Shown here piece by piece: positions 21,029 through 29,938 of a stretch of 64,000 nucleotides of DNA. Position 1 is the first letter of the stretch. Each line of letters begins with the position of its first letter. This stretch comes from Mycolicibacter icosiumassiliensis. GTDB taxonomy: Bacteria; Actinomycetota; Actinomycetes; Mycobacteriales; Mycobacteriaceae. The position numbers and the translations under genes are program-made. The notes under the pieces were generated by a model. The model was given only the letters and a program-made list of their open reading frames with translations. It did not search any database and was not told the origin of the DNA. The stretch lies in assembly GCF_900078685.2 (NCBI RefSeq), contig NZ_LT546166.1, forward strand, positions 3,098,944 to 3,162,943. The letters run 5' to 3'.

Positions 21029-21868
21029 ATGTCTGAGCACATTTATGGCTCTTCGCCCGACCCTGTCCGCATCGCACCGCAGACCCGCGTCCATCATCTG
21101 CTGCAGATGAAGAACGAGGGCCGCAAATGGGGGATGCTGACGGCCTACGACTACTCCTCCGCCCGGATCTTCGACGACGCCGGTATTCCGGTGCTGCTGG
21201 TCGGCGACTCGGCGGCCAATGTGGTCTACGGCTACGACAGCACCGTTGCGATCACGATCGACGAGCTGCTTCCGCTGGTCCGCGCCGTGGTGCGCGGCGC
21301 CCCACATGCGCTGGTGGTCGCCGACCTGCCGTTCGGCTCCTATGAAGCCGGGCCGGGCGCCGCGCTGGCCACCGCCACCCGATTCATGAAGGAGGGCGGC
21401 GCGCACGCGGTCAAGCTGGAGGGCGGCGAGCGGGTGGCCGACCAGATCGCCACGTTGTCCGCAGCCGGCATCCCGGTAATGGCGCACATCGGGTTCACCC
21501 CGCAGAGCGTCAATACCCTCGGTGGCTACCGGGTGCAGGGACGCGGTGACGCCGCCGAGCAGACCATTCACGACGCGATCGCGGTAGCCGAAGCCGGTGC
21601 ATTCGCGGTGGTGATGGAGATGGTGCCCGCCGAGCTGGCCACCCAGATCACCGGAAAGCTGACCATTCCCACGGTCGGGATCGGCGCCGGGCCCAACTGC
21701 GACGCCCAAGTTCTGGTGTGGCAGGACATGGCCGGGATGACCACCGGTAAAACCGCCCGATTCGTCAAGCGCTTCGGCAACGTGGGCGCTGAATTGCGCC
21801 GCGCCGCAGAGCAGTACGCCACCGAGGTGGCGGCGGGAACGTTCCCCGCTGAGGAGCACTGCTTCTAG
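21029..21868 (+). CDS. panB: 3-methyl-2-oxobutanoate hydroxymethyltransferase
   Basis: The first committed step of pantothenate synthesis, adding a hydroxymethyl group from methylene-THF to ketoisovalerate. The 279 residues fit the family. [18 protein letters not shown] binds the metal, ADLPFGSYE follows, and MEMVPAELA and [17 protein letters not shown] are the later signatures. It begins at an ATG after GAGGGACAACG and is divergent from caeA. Confidence 0.96.
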   Translation: MSEHIYGSSPDPVRIAPQTRVHHLLQMKNEGRKWGMLTAYDYSSARIFDDAGIPVLLVGDSAANVVYGYDSTVAITIDELLPLVRAVVRGAPHALVVADLPFGSYEAGPGAALATATRFMKEGGAHAVKLEGGERVADQIATLSAAGIPVMAHIGFTPQSVNTLGGYRVQGRGDAAEQTIHDAIAVAEAGAFAVVMEMVPAELATQITGKLTIPTVGIGAGPNCDAQVLVWQDMAGMTTGKTARFVKRFGNVGAELRRAAEQYATEVAAGTFPAEEHCF

Positions 21869-21910
21869 AACCCACTGTCCGGGCGGCCTGGATGTGACAG
21901 GCTGGACGCC

Positions 21911-23317
21911 GTGTCGGCAACCGATCCGAAAACCTCTCGGTTTCGCGAGGTGGAACGCAAGTTCGACGTTGACGCGTCGGCGATCTGGCCGTCCTTCGAC
22001 GGCATCGCCGGGGTCGCCCGCGTTGAGCAGTTGCCGGCACAGGATCTTGCGGCCGTGTACTTCGATACACCCGGGCACGACCTGGCGGCCCACCGGATCA
22101 CCTTGCGCCGACGCACCGGCGGTCCCGACGCCGGCTGGCACCTGAAACTTCCTGCCGGGCCGGAGACTCGCACCGAGGTGCGCGCACCCCTGGGCCCGGA
22201 GCTTCCGGACGAACTGCTCGACGTGGTGAGGGCGATCGTGCGGGATCGGGCGCTGGCACCGGTTGCACAGATCCGTACCGCCCGCGGCGTGGTGGTGCTG
22301 CGCGACGATCGGGGTGAGGTGCTGGCCGAGTTCTGCGACGACCAGGTCACCGCGTCGGCCGACAATGACGCCGAACAGCACTGGCGGGAATGGGAACTGG
22401 AGCTGGGCTGCGGGGACCTCGAGCTGCTGGACCGGCTGAGCAACCGGCTGCTCGACACCGGCGCGGCGCCGGCGGGCTACGGCTCCAAACTGGCCAGGGT
22501 GCTCGGCGCGCCGGCGGTGCCCCCGCACCCGACCGATCGCCTGCATCGGGCACTGGCCGAGCAGATCGAGCAGCTGCTGCTCGCCGATCGCGCGGTGCGC
22601 GCCGACGCCGACGACGCGGTTCACCAGATGCGGGTGACGATCCGACGGATTCGCAGCCTGTTGCACGGCCAGGAAGCGGCCCACGCCCCGCTGCTCGGCG
22701 AACTGCAGGAATTGGGTGCGATGCTGGGTGTCGCCCGCGACGCCGAGGTCCTGGCCCAGCGCTATCAGCAGGCGCTCGACGAGCTGGCGCCGGAGCTGGT
22801 CCGCGGGCCGGTGCGCGAACGGCTGGTCGACGGTTCGCTGCGCCGCTACCAGTCGGGGCGACGGCGCAGCCTGGCCGCGATGCGCTCCCCGCGGTACTTC
22901 CGGCTGCTCGACGGCCTCGACGATCTGGTCAGCGCGCCGGCCGCCGAGCGGTACGCCACCGTAGAGATCGCCTACCGGCGGCTGCGCAAGGCGGTCAAGG
23001 CCGCCACGACGGCCGCCGACCGCGACGCGGCGTTGCACCGGATCCGCAAGGCCGCCAAGCGGCTGCGCTACGCCGCCGCAGCAGCGAACAAGAAGAAGAT
23101 CGCCCAGCGGGCGAAGACGATTCAGACCCTGCTGGGCGAGCACCAGGACAGCGTGGTCAGCCGGGCGCATCTGCTGCAACAGGCCGACGTCGCGGCGGCC
23201 GCCGGCCAGGACACCTTCACCTACGGTCTGCTGTATGCCCGTGAGGTCGACCTCGCCGCGCGCAGCCGCGCGGCGTTGCGGCCCGCGCTGCGCGAGCTTG
23301 ACCGGGCCGTTCAGTGA
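21911..23317 (+). CDS. CYTH-CHAD domain protein (Rv2226-like)
   Basis: 468 residues starting at a GTG. The N-terminal CYTH domain (12-200) has the signature REVERKFDVD and alternating charged residues that bind triphosphate and metal, for example ITLRRRTGG and WHLKLPAG. The C-terminal CHAD domain (about 215-465) is alpha-helical with conserved histidines and arginines: VHQMRVTIRRIRSLL and LHRIRKAAKRLRYAA. CHAD domains bind polyphosphate, so a role with polyphosphate or triphosphate is inferred. It is 42 bases downstream of panB and is likely in its operon. Confidence 0.9.
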   Translation: MSATDPKTSRFREVERKFDVDASAIWPSFDGIAGVARVEQLPAQDLAAVYFDTPGHDLAAHRITLRRRTGGPDAGWHLKLPAGPETRTEVRAPLGPELPDELLDVVRAIVRDRALAPVAQIRTARGVVVLRDDRGEVLAEFCDDQVTASADNDAEQHWREWELELGCGDLELLDRLSNRLLDTGAAPAGYGSKLARVLGAPAVPPHPTDRLHRALAEQIEQLLLADRAVRADADDAVHQMRVTIRRIRSLLHGQEAAHAPLLGELQELGAMLGVARDAEVLAQRYQQALDELAPELVRGPVRERLVDGSLRRYQSGRRRSLAAMRSPRYFRLLDGLDDLVSAPAAERYATVEIAYRRLRKAVKAATTAADRDAALHRIRKAAKRLRYAAAAANKKKIAQRAKTIQTLLGEHQDSVVSRAHLLQQADVAAAAGQDTFTYGLLYAREVDLAARSRAALRPALRELDRAVQ

Positions 23318-23487
23318 GGCTCGAGTTTGCCCGTAAGTCGGAAAAATCCCCCGCACGTTCTGTTCTTGCAAATTGTGCTCTGCACTGTGGAAGATTCGGT
23401 CGAATCACCGTATGGCCGTGATGTGATCGGGCCTGCAGGTCTACAGACGAGAACCACCCGAACTCCCGCAGCGAAGTCGGATTGCCC

Positions 23488-25584
23488 ATGACAACCAAGC
23501 CAACGAGCGGCGCAGGCTCGCTTGCGGCCTTGTATCCCGAAGTCGCCAGCGAGTGGGACCAAGAGGCGAACGAGCCGCTGACAGCGGCAATGATCACTCC
23601 AGGTAGCCGGTGGCGGGCCGCCTGGATCTGCGCAAAGTGTGAGCACAGGTGGCAGGCCCGGGTCAACAGTCGCACCCGCAGTGGCCACGGCTGTCCCGCG
23701 TGCGGGCGCATCGCCGCAGGAAAGGCGAAGGGCGCCCCAAGCCCAGGTGAGTCCTTGGCCGAGAAGTTCCCCGGGATAGCTGCCGAGTGGCATCCAACAT
23801 TGAACGGCGAGCTGATACCAGTCAACGTCGGCTACGCAAGCAATAAGCGGGTGTGGTGGCTATGTCGCACCTGCCACAACGAGTGGCAGGTAGCAATCTC
23901 GAACCGCGCTGCCGGGTCGGCGTGCAAGAAATGCGCAAACCGAGCCATGGCTGTACCAAAGCCGGGCAACTCGCTTGCCGATAGAAATCCTTCGGTTGCC
24001 GCGGAGTGGCATCCGACGCGTAATGGCGACCTGACACCGGCAGATGTCGCATTCTCAAGGAAAGACAAAGCCTGGTGGTTGTGCCCGGACTGCGGGAATG
24101 AATGGGCGGCTTCTGTCGGCAACCGGGCAAAAGGGGCGAGGTGTCCGCCATGCGCCTACGCGGCGCGGGGCCAAGCGCTCCGAGGCCGCTCCTACCCCTC
24201 CGGCGCCGTGAAACCCCAGTCGGCGTCAACCAAGGTGACGAGGGGATCGCCGCAGCCCGGCGATTCCTTCGCTGAGCGATTTCCCGATGCTGCCGCCGAA
24301 TGGCACCCGACACGCAACGGCGGGATATCTCCCGAAAAGGTTGCCCGAGCAAGCAATCGCCGAGCCTGGTGGCTATGCCGCGCGTGCGGACACGAATGGG
24401 ATGCGATCATCCAGAGTCGCGGCAGCGGCGGTGCCGGTTGCCCACGATGCGGTCGGCATCGAGCCGGGCGCGCGAATGCCACACCTAGACCCGAAGGCTC
24501 ACTCGCCGAAAAGTTCCCCTCCCTAGCTGCGGAATGGCACTCGACACGCAACGCACCATTGGCACCCGATCAGGTCGCAGCGAAAAGCCGTCACAAAGCG
24601 TGGTGGCAATGCTCGGCGTGCGGCAACGAGTGGAAAGCGGCCATTTACAGCCGTTCAGCCGGTCACGGATGCCGCTCTTGCGCCGATCGACAGCGAGCTG
24701 TTGACTTCGGAACCGCGGAACCGCGACAGTCCCTCGCCGAGCTAGATCCTGAGTTGGCCGCACAGTGGCATCCCAGCCGGAATGGCGCTCTAACTGCTTC
24801 GGCCGTCTCGGCCAATAGCGGTCAGACGGTTTGGTGGCTCTGCGACAGACGTCACGAGTGGCAGGCCATGATCAACAATCGGCGCAAAGCTCGGGGGTGC
24901 CCAAAGTGCACGCTCTGGGGAACAAGCGTGGAGGAGATACGGCTGCGACATGAACTTCTCGCCGCCGGTGTACCTATCGACCCAAATTACGAAGTTCTTC
25001 ACGAAGCATCCGGCCGGGTGCTGCAGTGCGACATGGTGTGTTCGGCTTGGAACGTGATAATCGAGTTTGACGGAAACAGATTTCACAAGATGCCGGACAG
25101 TTTTGAGAAGGACGGTCGCAAGACGAGACTCCTTGAGGAGCAAGGCTGGACCGTGATCCGCGTGCGCGAAGACTTGCCTGCGATCAGCCAACACGACGTC
25201 GTAGTAGCGCTCCATTCGAGTGAAGTCGCGCGGGCGAAGGCTGTCCTCACGAAACTAAGAAGTCTCGGCTTCAACCCGCCCGAATATGACAGCTACCTCA
25301 CGACAGACGGACCGTGGGACAACAGCGACGTGTCCGCGTACATCAAGCGGCGACGGATCGACAAGTCACTCGCGACCCTTCACCCTGACCTTGCGGCGCA
25401 ATGGGATCCGCAGAAGAACGGCGCACTGACACCGGAAGATGTGACGGCAGGTAGCGGCGCGCGACCCTGGTGGATCTGTCCCGACTGCGGACATAGCTGG
25501 GCTGCAAACGTCTACAGCAGGGCGAGCGGAGGGCACGGATGCCCAAAATGCCGTCGAAGAAAATCCTCGAAGCACTGCAAATAG
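23488..25584 (+). CDS. Seven-repeat zinc-ribbon protein with embedded PD-(D/E)XK nuclease
   Basis: 698 residues. Seven copies of a 60-65 residue unit lie at 11-75, 89-152, 162-224, 260-322, 338-400, 415-475 and 627-690. Each reads roughly SLA...P.LAAEWHPT.NG.L.P, then WW.C..CG.EW, then GC..C, giving two CxxC knuckles of a treble-clef/DUF4379-type zinc ribbon. Unit 6 has lost one knuckle cysteine (CDRRHEW). Between units 6 and 7 (about 478-592) is a restriction-endonuclease-like domain. D515, then IIEFDGN with E526 and D528, and later GRKTRLLEEQGWTVIRVRED, resemble Vsr/DUF559 nucleases. The ATG at 23,488 is taken over a TTG two codons earlier. GC is visibly lower than in neighbours, and no methyltransferase is adjacent, so this looks acquired. 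A DNA-targeting or defence role is inference only. Confidence 0.85.
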   Translation: MTTKPTSGAGSLAALYPEVASEWDQEANEPLTAAMITPGSRWRAAWICAKCEHRWQARVNSRTRSGHGCPACGRIAAGKAKGAPSPGESLAEKFPGIAAEWHPTLNGELIPVNVGYASNKRVWWLCRTCHNEWQVAISNRAAGSACKKCANRAMAVPKPGNSLADRNPSVAAEWHPTRNGDLTPADVAFSRKDKAWWLCPDCGNEWAASVGNRAKGARCPPCAYAARGQALRGRSYPSGAVKPQSASTKVTRGSPQPGDSFAERFPDAAAEWHPTRNGGISPEKVARASNRRAWWLCRACGHEWDAIIQSRGSGGAGCPRCGRHRAGRANATPRPEGSLAEKFPSLAAEWHSTRNAPLAPDQVAAKSRHKAWWQCSACGNEWKAAIYSRSAGHGCRSCADRQRAVDFGTAEPRQSLAELDPELAAQWHPSRNGALTASAVSANSGQTVWWLCDRRHEWQAMINNRRKARGCPKCTLWGTSVEEIRLRHELLAAGVPIDPNYEVLHEASGRVLQCDMVCSAWNVIIEFDGNRFHKMPDSFEKDGRKTRLLEEQGWTVIRVREDLPAISQHDVVVALHSSEVARAKAVLTKLRSLGFNPPEYDSYLTTDGPWDNSDVSAYIKRRRIDKSLATLHPDLAAQWDPQKNGALTPEDVTAGSGARPWWICPDCGHSWAANVYSRASGGHGCPKCRRRKSSKHCK

Positions 25585-25993
25585 AGTCCAAAGCGCCACT
25601 CCTTCAACTGAGCTTCTGCTGCGTGAACCCTACGCCAAGTGCGGGTTCGCAATTCAGTCCTGCGACGACCCCAGTTCCTCCTAGCGTTGGCCGACGCGCT
25701 AAACCAGGCCGGCCTCGCCCTGGCCGAAGCGCAGTGGCGGGCCCGTAAGTGACCAATTGGCTACCCGACTGACCTTGGGTGCAGCCTTTGCGGCGACGGC
25801 CGCACTGCCGGCGCCTCCCCCAGCACCGCCGCACCCACCTGTACGACAGCCGATCTGTACCCGCCAGGGGGCTATGGCTGCTCGACCACTCCGGGCGCCG
25901 GAGTCTCACTCCGGGCCACCAATTCGGGCCCTGGGACATGCACCAGTGGCCCGTTCCAGGTCGGTACGCGCTGCCGAGGCGCCTATTACCCCC
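25585..25993. other. 409-base region with only a short gene remnant
   Basis: No complete gene is seen. Codons at 25,627-25,749 on the + strand read a coherent C-terminal tail (FLLALADALNQAGLALAEAQ, ending WRARK and TGA) without a usable start. This is probably the end of a lost gene. The rest is C-rich and has long open frames only by composition. Confidence 0.35.
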
Positions 25994-26455
25994 TCACTCC
26001 CCGGCGGGTCTGCCCACCAGTGCGTCCAGTACCCGATCGATGAAACGGTCGGCGTGACCACGAAGGCTGTCGTTCGCGTGTTGGGTCGTGTCGACCTCGA
26101 TCGCAGGCCCCGATGTGAAGCGCACCGCCACGGCACGCCGGTACGTCCGCTCCCCGAAAGCGTCCACCGAACCCCAGGCGTTGACCTCGACCCCAGCGAC
26201 CTGGCTCAGCGGCCGGATCACCGCAGCCAGATTCTGTTCCTCCGCGGCGTCCGCGATGTAGTCCAGCTGCCCGATCGCGTGCCCGTCGATCCATACAAGA
26301 CGGCCCTGCTGATCTGGCAGCTTCTCGCGGGCGAAGCCTTCAACCGGCCATCGCCTGACCAGCTCGCCGATCTGCTCGACCACGATCCGCGGCGGTCGCG
26401 ACCAGTCCGGGAATACGTCCCTGGCTATCTGCCGGAGTCGGTCTTCGTTCGCCAT
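25994..26455 (-). CDS. Conserved hypothetical protein (about 153 aa)
   Basis: A soluble alpha/beta protein of unknown family: MANEDRLRQIARDVFPDW, then LVWIDGHAIGQLDYIADAAEE, and a C-terminal half with regular strands (YRRAVAVRFTSGPAIEVD). The ATG at 26,455 is taken over a TTG three codons upstream. Codon use is typical of the genome. It lies just downstream of rnpB on the same strand, separated by a hairpin. No function is proposed. Confidence 0.65.
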   Translation of the reverse strand: MANEDRLRQIARDVFPDWSRPPRIVVEQIGELVRRWPVEGFAREKLPDQQGRLVWIDGHAIGQLDYIADAAEEQNLAAVIRPLSQVAGVEVNAWGSVDAFGERTYRRAVAVRFTSGPAIEVDTTQHANDSLRGHADRFIDRVLDALVGRPAGE

Positions 26456-26464
26456 GGACGTCAA

Positions 26465-26484
26465 GGTAACCCGAATCGGTTACC
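26465..26484 (-). terminator. Hairpin downstream of rnpB
   Basis: Arms GGTAACC and GGTTACC are perfectly complementary around a six-base loop. It lies 25 bases beyond the 3' end of the RNase P RNA and 10 bases before the next start codon. No U-tract follows, as is common in mycobacteria. It may end rnpB transcription, or act as an operator for the following gene. Confidence 0.5.
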
Positions 26485-26508
26485 TGCTCGAAAGCAGCGG
26501 GTTACGGG

Positions 26509-26902
<394 letters not shown>

Positions 26903-26976
26903 GCTGAACACCGTACCGGCAAGCTTCCGCGCAGACCAGCCGGCGCAATGCTGCAGCGCTGGCGCACACTCTTGTA

Positions 26977-27705
26977 ATGACGACGACCACGACGCTGACG
27001 CGCTGGGAGCGGCGGGTGGATGCCGGCGACTGGGACGCCGTCGCCGCCGAACTCGACGAGTGCGGCGGCGCCCTGCTGCCGCGGCTGCTGACGGTTGCCG
27101 AGGCCGCGCGGTTGCGGCGTTGCTACGGCGACGACGAGCGCTTCCGCGCCACCGTCGACATGCAGCGTCATCGCTACGGGTCCGGGCAATACCGCTATTT
27201 CGCGACACCGGCACCCGATCCCGTCGATGCGCTCAAGCGGGCGCTGTACCCGCGCCTGTTGCCGATCGCCCGGGACTGGGCGACCCGGCTGGGCCGTGAG
27301 GCGCCGTGGCCCGACGACTTCGACGAGTGGCTGGAACAGTGCCACCGGGCCGGTCAGACCAAACCCACCGCCCTGATGTTGCACTACGGCCCCGGCGACT
27401 GGAACGCATTGCACCGGGACCTGTACGGCGACTTGGTGTTTCCCCTCCAGGTGGTGATCAACCTCAGCGACCCGGCCGCCGATTACACCGGGGGTGAGTT
27501 CCTGCTCGTCGAGCAGCGCCCGCGTGCACAGTCTCGGGGCGTGGCCGTGCAGTTGCCGCAGGGGCACGGTTATGTGTTCACCACCCGCGATCGCCCGGTG
27601 CGCTCCACCCGCGGCTGGTCGACGGCGCCGGTGCGCCACGGTGTCTCACCGATCCGCTCGGGTGAGCGCTTCACCCTGGGGCTGATCTTTCACGACGCCG
27701 CTTGA
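26977..27705 (+). CDS. 2-oxoglutarate/Fe(II)-dependent oxygenase
   Basis: 242 residues. The jelly-roll core has the iron triad in LHRDLYGDLVFPLQVVINLS (HxD), with the distal histidine in APVRHGVSPI. The 2-oxoglutarate arginine is in RSGERFTLGLIFHD. TGGEFLLVEQRPR is also typical. The substrate cannot be inferred; relatives hydroxylate proteins, small molecules or alkylated DNA. It overlaps the methyltransferase gene tail to tail by 16 bases. Confidence 0.85.
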   Translation: MTTTTTLTRWERRVDAGDWDAVAAELDECGGALLPRLLTVAEAARLRRCYGDDERFRATVDMQRHRYGSGQYRYFATPAPDPVDALKRALYPRLLPIARDWATRLGREAPWPDDFDEWLEQCHRAGQTKPTALMLHYGPGDWNALHRDLYGDLVFPLQVVINLSDPAADYTGGEFLLVEQRPRAQSRGVAVQLPQGHGYVFTTRDRPVRSTRGWSTAPVRHGVSPIRSGERFTLGLIFHDAA

Positions 27706-28343
27706 CTCGTGCCCCCGGTCCGCCGCAACAGGATCACGTTGTCGGTCAGCACTCCGGTCTGGCCGTCGGGCCCGACGGCGTCGCGCTCGGCGGTCCCGAG
27801 CCGCAACAGCTCCCACTGCGCGTCATCGACGCCCAGCCCGGCCAGTACCTCGTCGGCAGTGGCGAAGTGATGCTCGTGGACGTGCTCGCCGGCCCACGGC
27901 GGCGCGGCGCCGTGGTCGACGATCAGCAGGCATCCCCCCACCGCCACGGCGTCGGCCGCGCGGCGTAGCGCCGCCTCGCGGTCCAGTGGCACCGGCGAGT
28001 GCAGGAATTGCGCCGACACCAGGTCGAATCGGCCGGCGGGGAAACTGGTGGACAGATCGTGGCGCTCGAAGCGGATACGCGAGATCACCTGGCGCTCTTG
28101 GGCGGCGGCGCGGGCCCGCTCCAGCGCGTTGGCCGAGACATCGACCGCCACCACCTGCCAGCCGTCCTCGGCCAGCCAGATCGCGTCGGCGCCCTCACCG
28201 CAGCCCAGATCCAATGCCCGGCCCGGGGCCAGGTCGGCGGTGATCTCGGCGAGCTGAATGTTGACTCGCCCACTCCACACCGGATCATCGCCACCGTAGA
28301 ACTCGTCCCAGAATTCGCGCGGGTCGCGCACTGCGTCCGTCAT
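27690..28343 (-). CDS. Class I SAM-dependent methyltransferase
   Basis: 217 residues. The SAM site is ALDLGCGEGADAIWLAEDGW (motif I), followed by VVAVDVSANALERA (motif II) and FDLVSAQFLHSP. The ATG at 28,343 overlaps the stop of the upstream FAD reductase (ATGA), so the two are translationally coupled. The first residues (REFWDEFYGGDDPVWSGRVN) are typical of small-molecule thiopurine/tellurite-like methyltransferases. The substrate is unknown. Confidence 0.88.
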   Translation of the reverse strand: MTDAVRDPREFWDEFYGGDDPVWSGRVNIQLAEITADLAPGRALDLGCGEGADAIWLAEDGWQVVAVDVSANALERARAAAQERQVISRIRFERHDLSTSFPAGRFDLVSAQFLHSPVPLDREAALRRAADAVAVGGCLLIVDHGAAPPWAGEHVHEHHFATADEVLAGLGVDDAQWELLRLGTAERDAVGPDGQTGVLTDNVILLRRTGGTSQAAS

Positions 28344-29299
28344 CGGCCCATGTTCCCTTCGTTCATTCGGGGCGGCAGCGGTAATCCGTAATCGTCGGCG
28401 GCCAGGCTCTGCACCACCGCCGCCGCGGCGCGGGAGCCCGCCGCGATCGCGGCGGCCACCTGCGGCATCTCCCCCGTCAGGTCCCCCGCGGCAAAGATCC
28501 CGGGAATCGAGGTGCGGCACAACGGATCGACGTCGACCGGGTCGTGGGCCACCCGACCGGGTGCCGCGATTGCCACGCCGAGGCGCTCGGCCAATTGATT
28601 GCCCTGCTGCAGGGCCGTCGCGACCAGCAGTCCACGCCTGGGCAACCGCTCCCCGTCGGCGAACACCACCGCCGACAGCTCTCCGTCGTGCGCGTCCAGC
28701 GCCGCCACCGGCCGCTCGTCTACCCGGATGCCGGCGCCGGTCAGGAGGCTGCGCTCGTCCGCACCGAGCTCGGCCGGGCCTCCGGTGAGAACCACGATGT
28801 CGTCACTCCAGCACCGCAGCAGCAGAGCCAGATGAACGGCCCGAGCGCCGTCGGCCAGCACCGCCAACGGCAGATCCCGCACTTCCCAGCCGTGGCAGAA
28901 CGGGCAGTGGAACACCGAACGGCCCCACAGCTCCGCCATGCCGGGCAGATCCGGCCGCAGGTAGCTCATCCCGGTGGCCAGTAGCACGCGGCGAGTTCGT
29001 TCTTCGCCACCGCCGTCCAGCCGCACCACGAACTCGCCGTCGGCGCCCTCGATGTCCGCCACGTCACCGGACCGGATCTGCACACCGTACGAGGCGAGTT
29101 CGTCCCGGCCGAGCGCATAGAGCTCGGCCGGCGGGCGGCCATCGTGGCCCAGCAGGCCGCCGATTCCGTGCGCGCTGCGGTTGCTCTGCTGGCCCGCGTC
29201 GATCAGCAGGGTGTTGCGCCGGGCTCGGCCCAACACCAGACCGGCGCTGAGCCCGGCCGCGCCGCCGCCCACCACAATGCAATCCCAGATTTCGCTCAT
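28340..29299 (-). CDS. FAD-dependent pyridine nucleotide-disulfide oxidoreductase (thioredoxin reductase-like)
   Basis: 319 residues. The N-terminal FAD motif is VVGGGAAGLSAGLVLGRA, the redox pair CPFC lies in FHCPFCHGWEVRD, and the C-terminal FAD motif is GIFAAGDLTG. The NADPH domain is less typical. Such short TrxR-like proteins, beside an XRE-cupin regulator and a methyltransferase, form a recurrent actinobacterial cluster. The partner protein is unknown. It is divergent from the regulator at 29,348. Confidence 0.9.
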   Translation of the reverse strand: MSEIWDCIVVGGGAAGLSAGLVLGRARRNTLLIDAGQQSNRSAHGIGGLLGHDGRPPAELYALGRDELASYGVQIRSGDVADIEGADGEFVVRLDGGGEERTRRVLLATGMSYLRPDLPGMAELWGRSVFHCPFCHGWEVRDLPLAVLADGARAVHLALLLRCWSDDIVVLTGGPAELGADERSLLTGAGIRVDERPVAALDAHDGELSAVVFADGERLPRRGLLVATALQQGNQLAERLGVAIAAPGRVAHDPVDVDPLCRTSIPGIFAAGDLTGEMPQVAAAIAAGSRAAAAVVQSLAADDYGLPLPPRMNEGNMGR

Positions 29300-29307
29300 G
29301 CCCCCGA

Positions 29308-29359
29308 GCTTGCAGGTCGGCGTCAGTCGCTGGCAAGCTAATTTGCTATGCAGGCAAGC
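29308..29359. promoter_or_regulatory. GCTTGC/GCAAGC repeats between FAD reductase and XRE-cupin gene
   Basis: GCTTGC at 29,308, GCAAGC at 29,333 and GCAAGC again at 29,354 (inside the first codons of the regulator) form one inverted and one direct pair. The 48-base gap must hold both divergent promoters. These repeats are the best candidates for the site bound by the XRE-cupin regulator. Confidence 0.4.
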
Positions 29360-29923
29360 ACTGACGACGGTGGTGTAGATCTGCGGGTGCGCCGTCGGCT
29401 ACGCGAGCTGCGCACCCAGCAGGGGCTGACCCTGGAGGACGTGGCGACACGCGCCGGTATCGATGTCTCGACGTTGAGCAGGCTGGAATCGGGCAAGCGG
29501 CGCCTGGCGCTGGACCATCTGCCCCGACTGGCCGAGGCACTGTCGGTCAGCACCGACGAATTGCTGCGCGCCCCGCAGCACCAGGACCCGCGGGTGCGGG
29601 GTACCTCGCACAGCCACAACGGCATCACCTATTGGCCGCTGACCCGGCACGGGCCGGCCGGGGGTTTGCATGCCTTCAAGATCCGTATCGGGGTGCGCCG
29701 CCGACGCCCAGCCGAGTTGCCGGTGCACGAGGGCCACGAGTGGATGTACATGCTGTCCGGCCGGCTCCGGTTGGTGCTGGGCGACGACGATTTCCTGATC
29801 GGGCCCGGTGAGGCGGTCGAGTTCTCCACCTGGACACCGCATTGGTTCGGTGCCGTCGACGGTCCTGCCGAGGCGATCGTGATCTTCGGAACCCATGGTG
29901 AACGCGTGCACCTGCACGACTGA
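29348..29923 (+). CDS. XRE-cupin transcriptional regulator
   Basis: 191 residues. An XRE helix-turn-helix lies at about 14-70 (LRELRTQQGLTLEDVATRAG, then STLSRLESGKRRLAL). A cupin domain lies at about 115-185 (ELPVHEGHEWMYMLSGRLRL and GPGEAVEFSTWTPHWF). The cupin would sense a small ligand or metal. It most likely controls the divergent FAD reductase-methyltransferase pair. Confidence 0.9.
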   Translation: MQASTDDGGVDLRVRRRLRELRTQQGLTLEDVATRAGIDVSTLSRLESGKRRLALDHLPRLAEALSVSTDELLRAPQHQDPRVRGTSHSHNGITYWPLTRHGPAGGLHAFKIRIGVRRRRPAELPVHEGHEWMYMLSGRLRLVLGDDDFLIGPGEAVEFSTWTPHWFGAVDGPAEAIVIFGTHGERVHLHD

Positions 29924-29938
29924 CGGGCGGGCCAGCGG

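Noticed and set aside
22390..23244. Arg/Ala-rich alternative frame inside the CYTH-CHAD gene
   Set aside because: Low-complexity composition and total overlap with a recognised protein.
20987..23371. 794-codon minus-strand frame opposite panB and CYTH-CHAD
   Set aside because: Entirely antisense to two well-identified genes.
23822..24551. Periodic minus-strand frames with repeated peptides opposite the zinc-ribbon gene
   Set aside because: The repetition reflects the sense-strand repeats; no start signals or known motifs.
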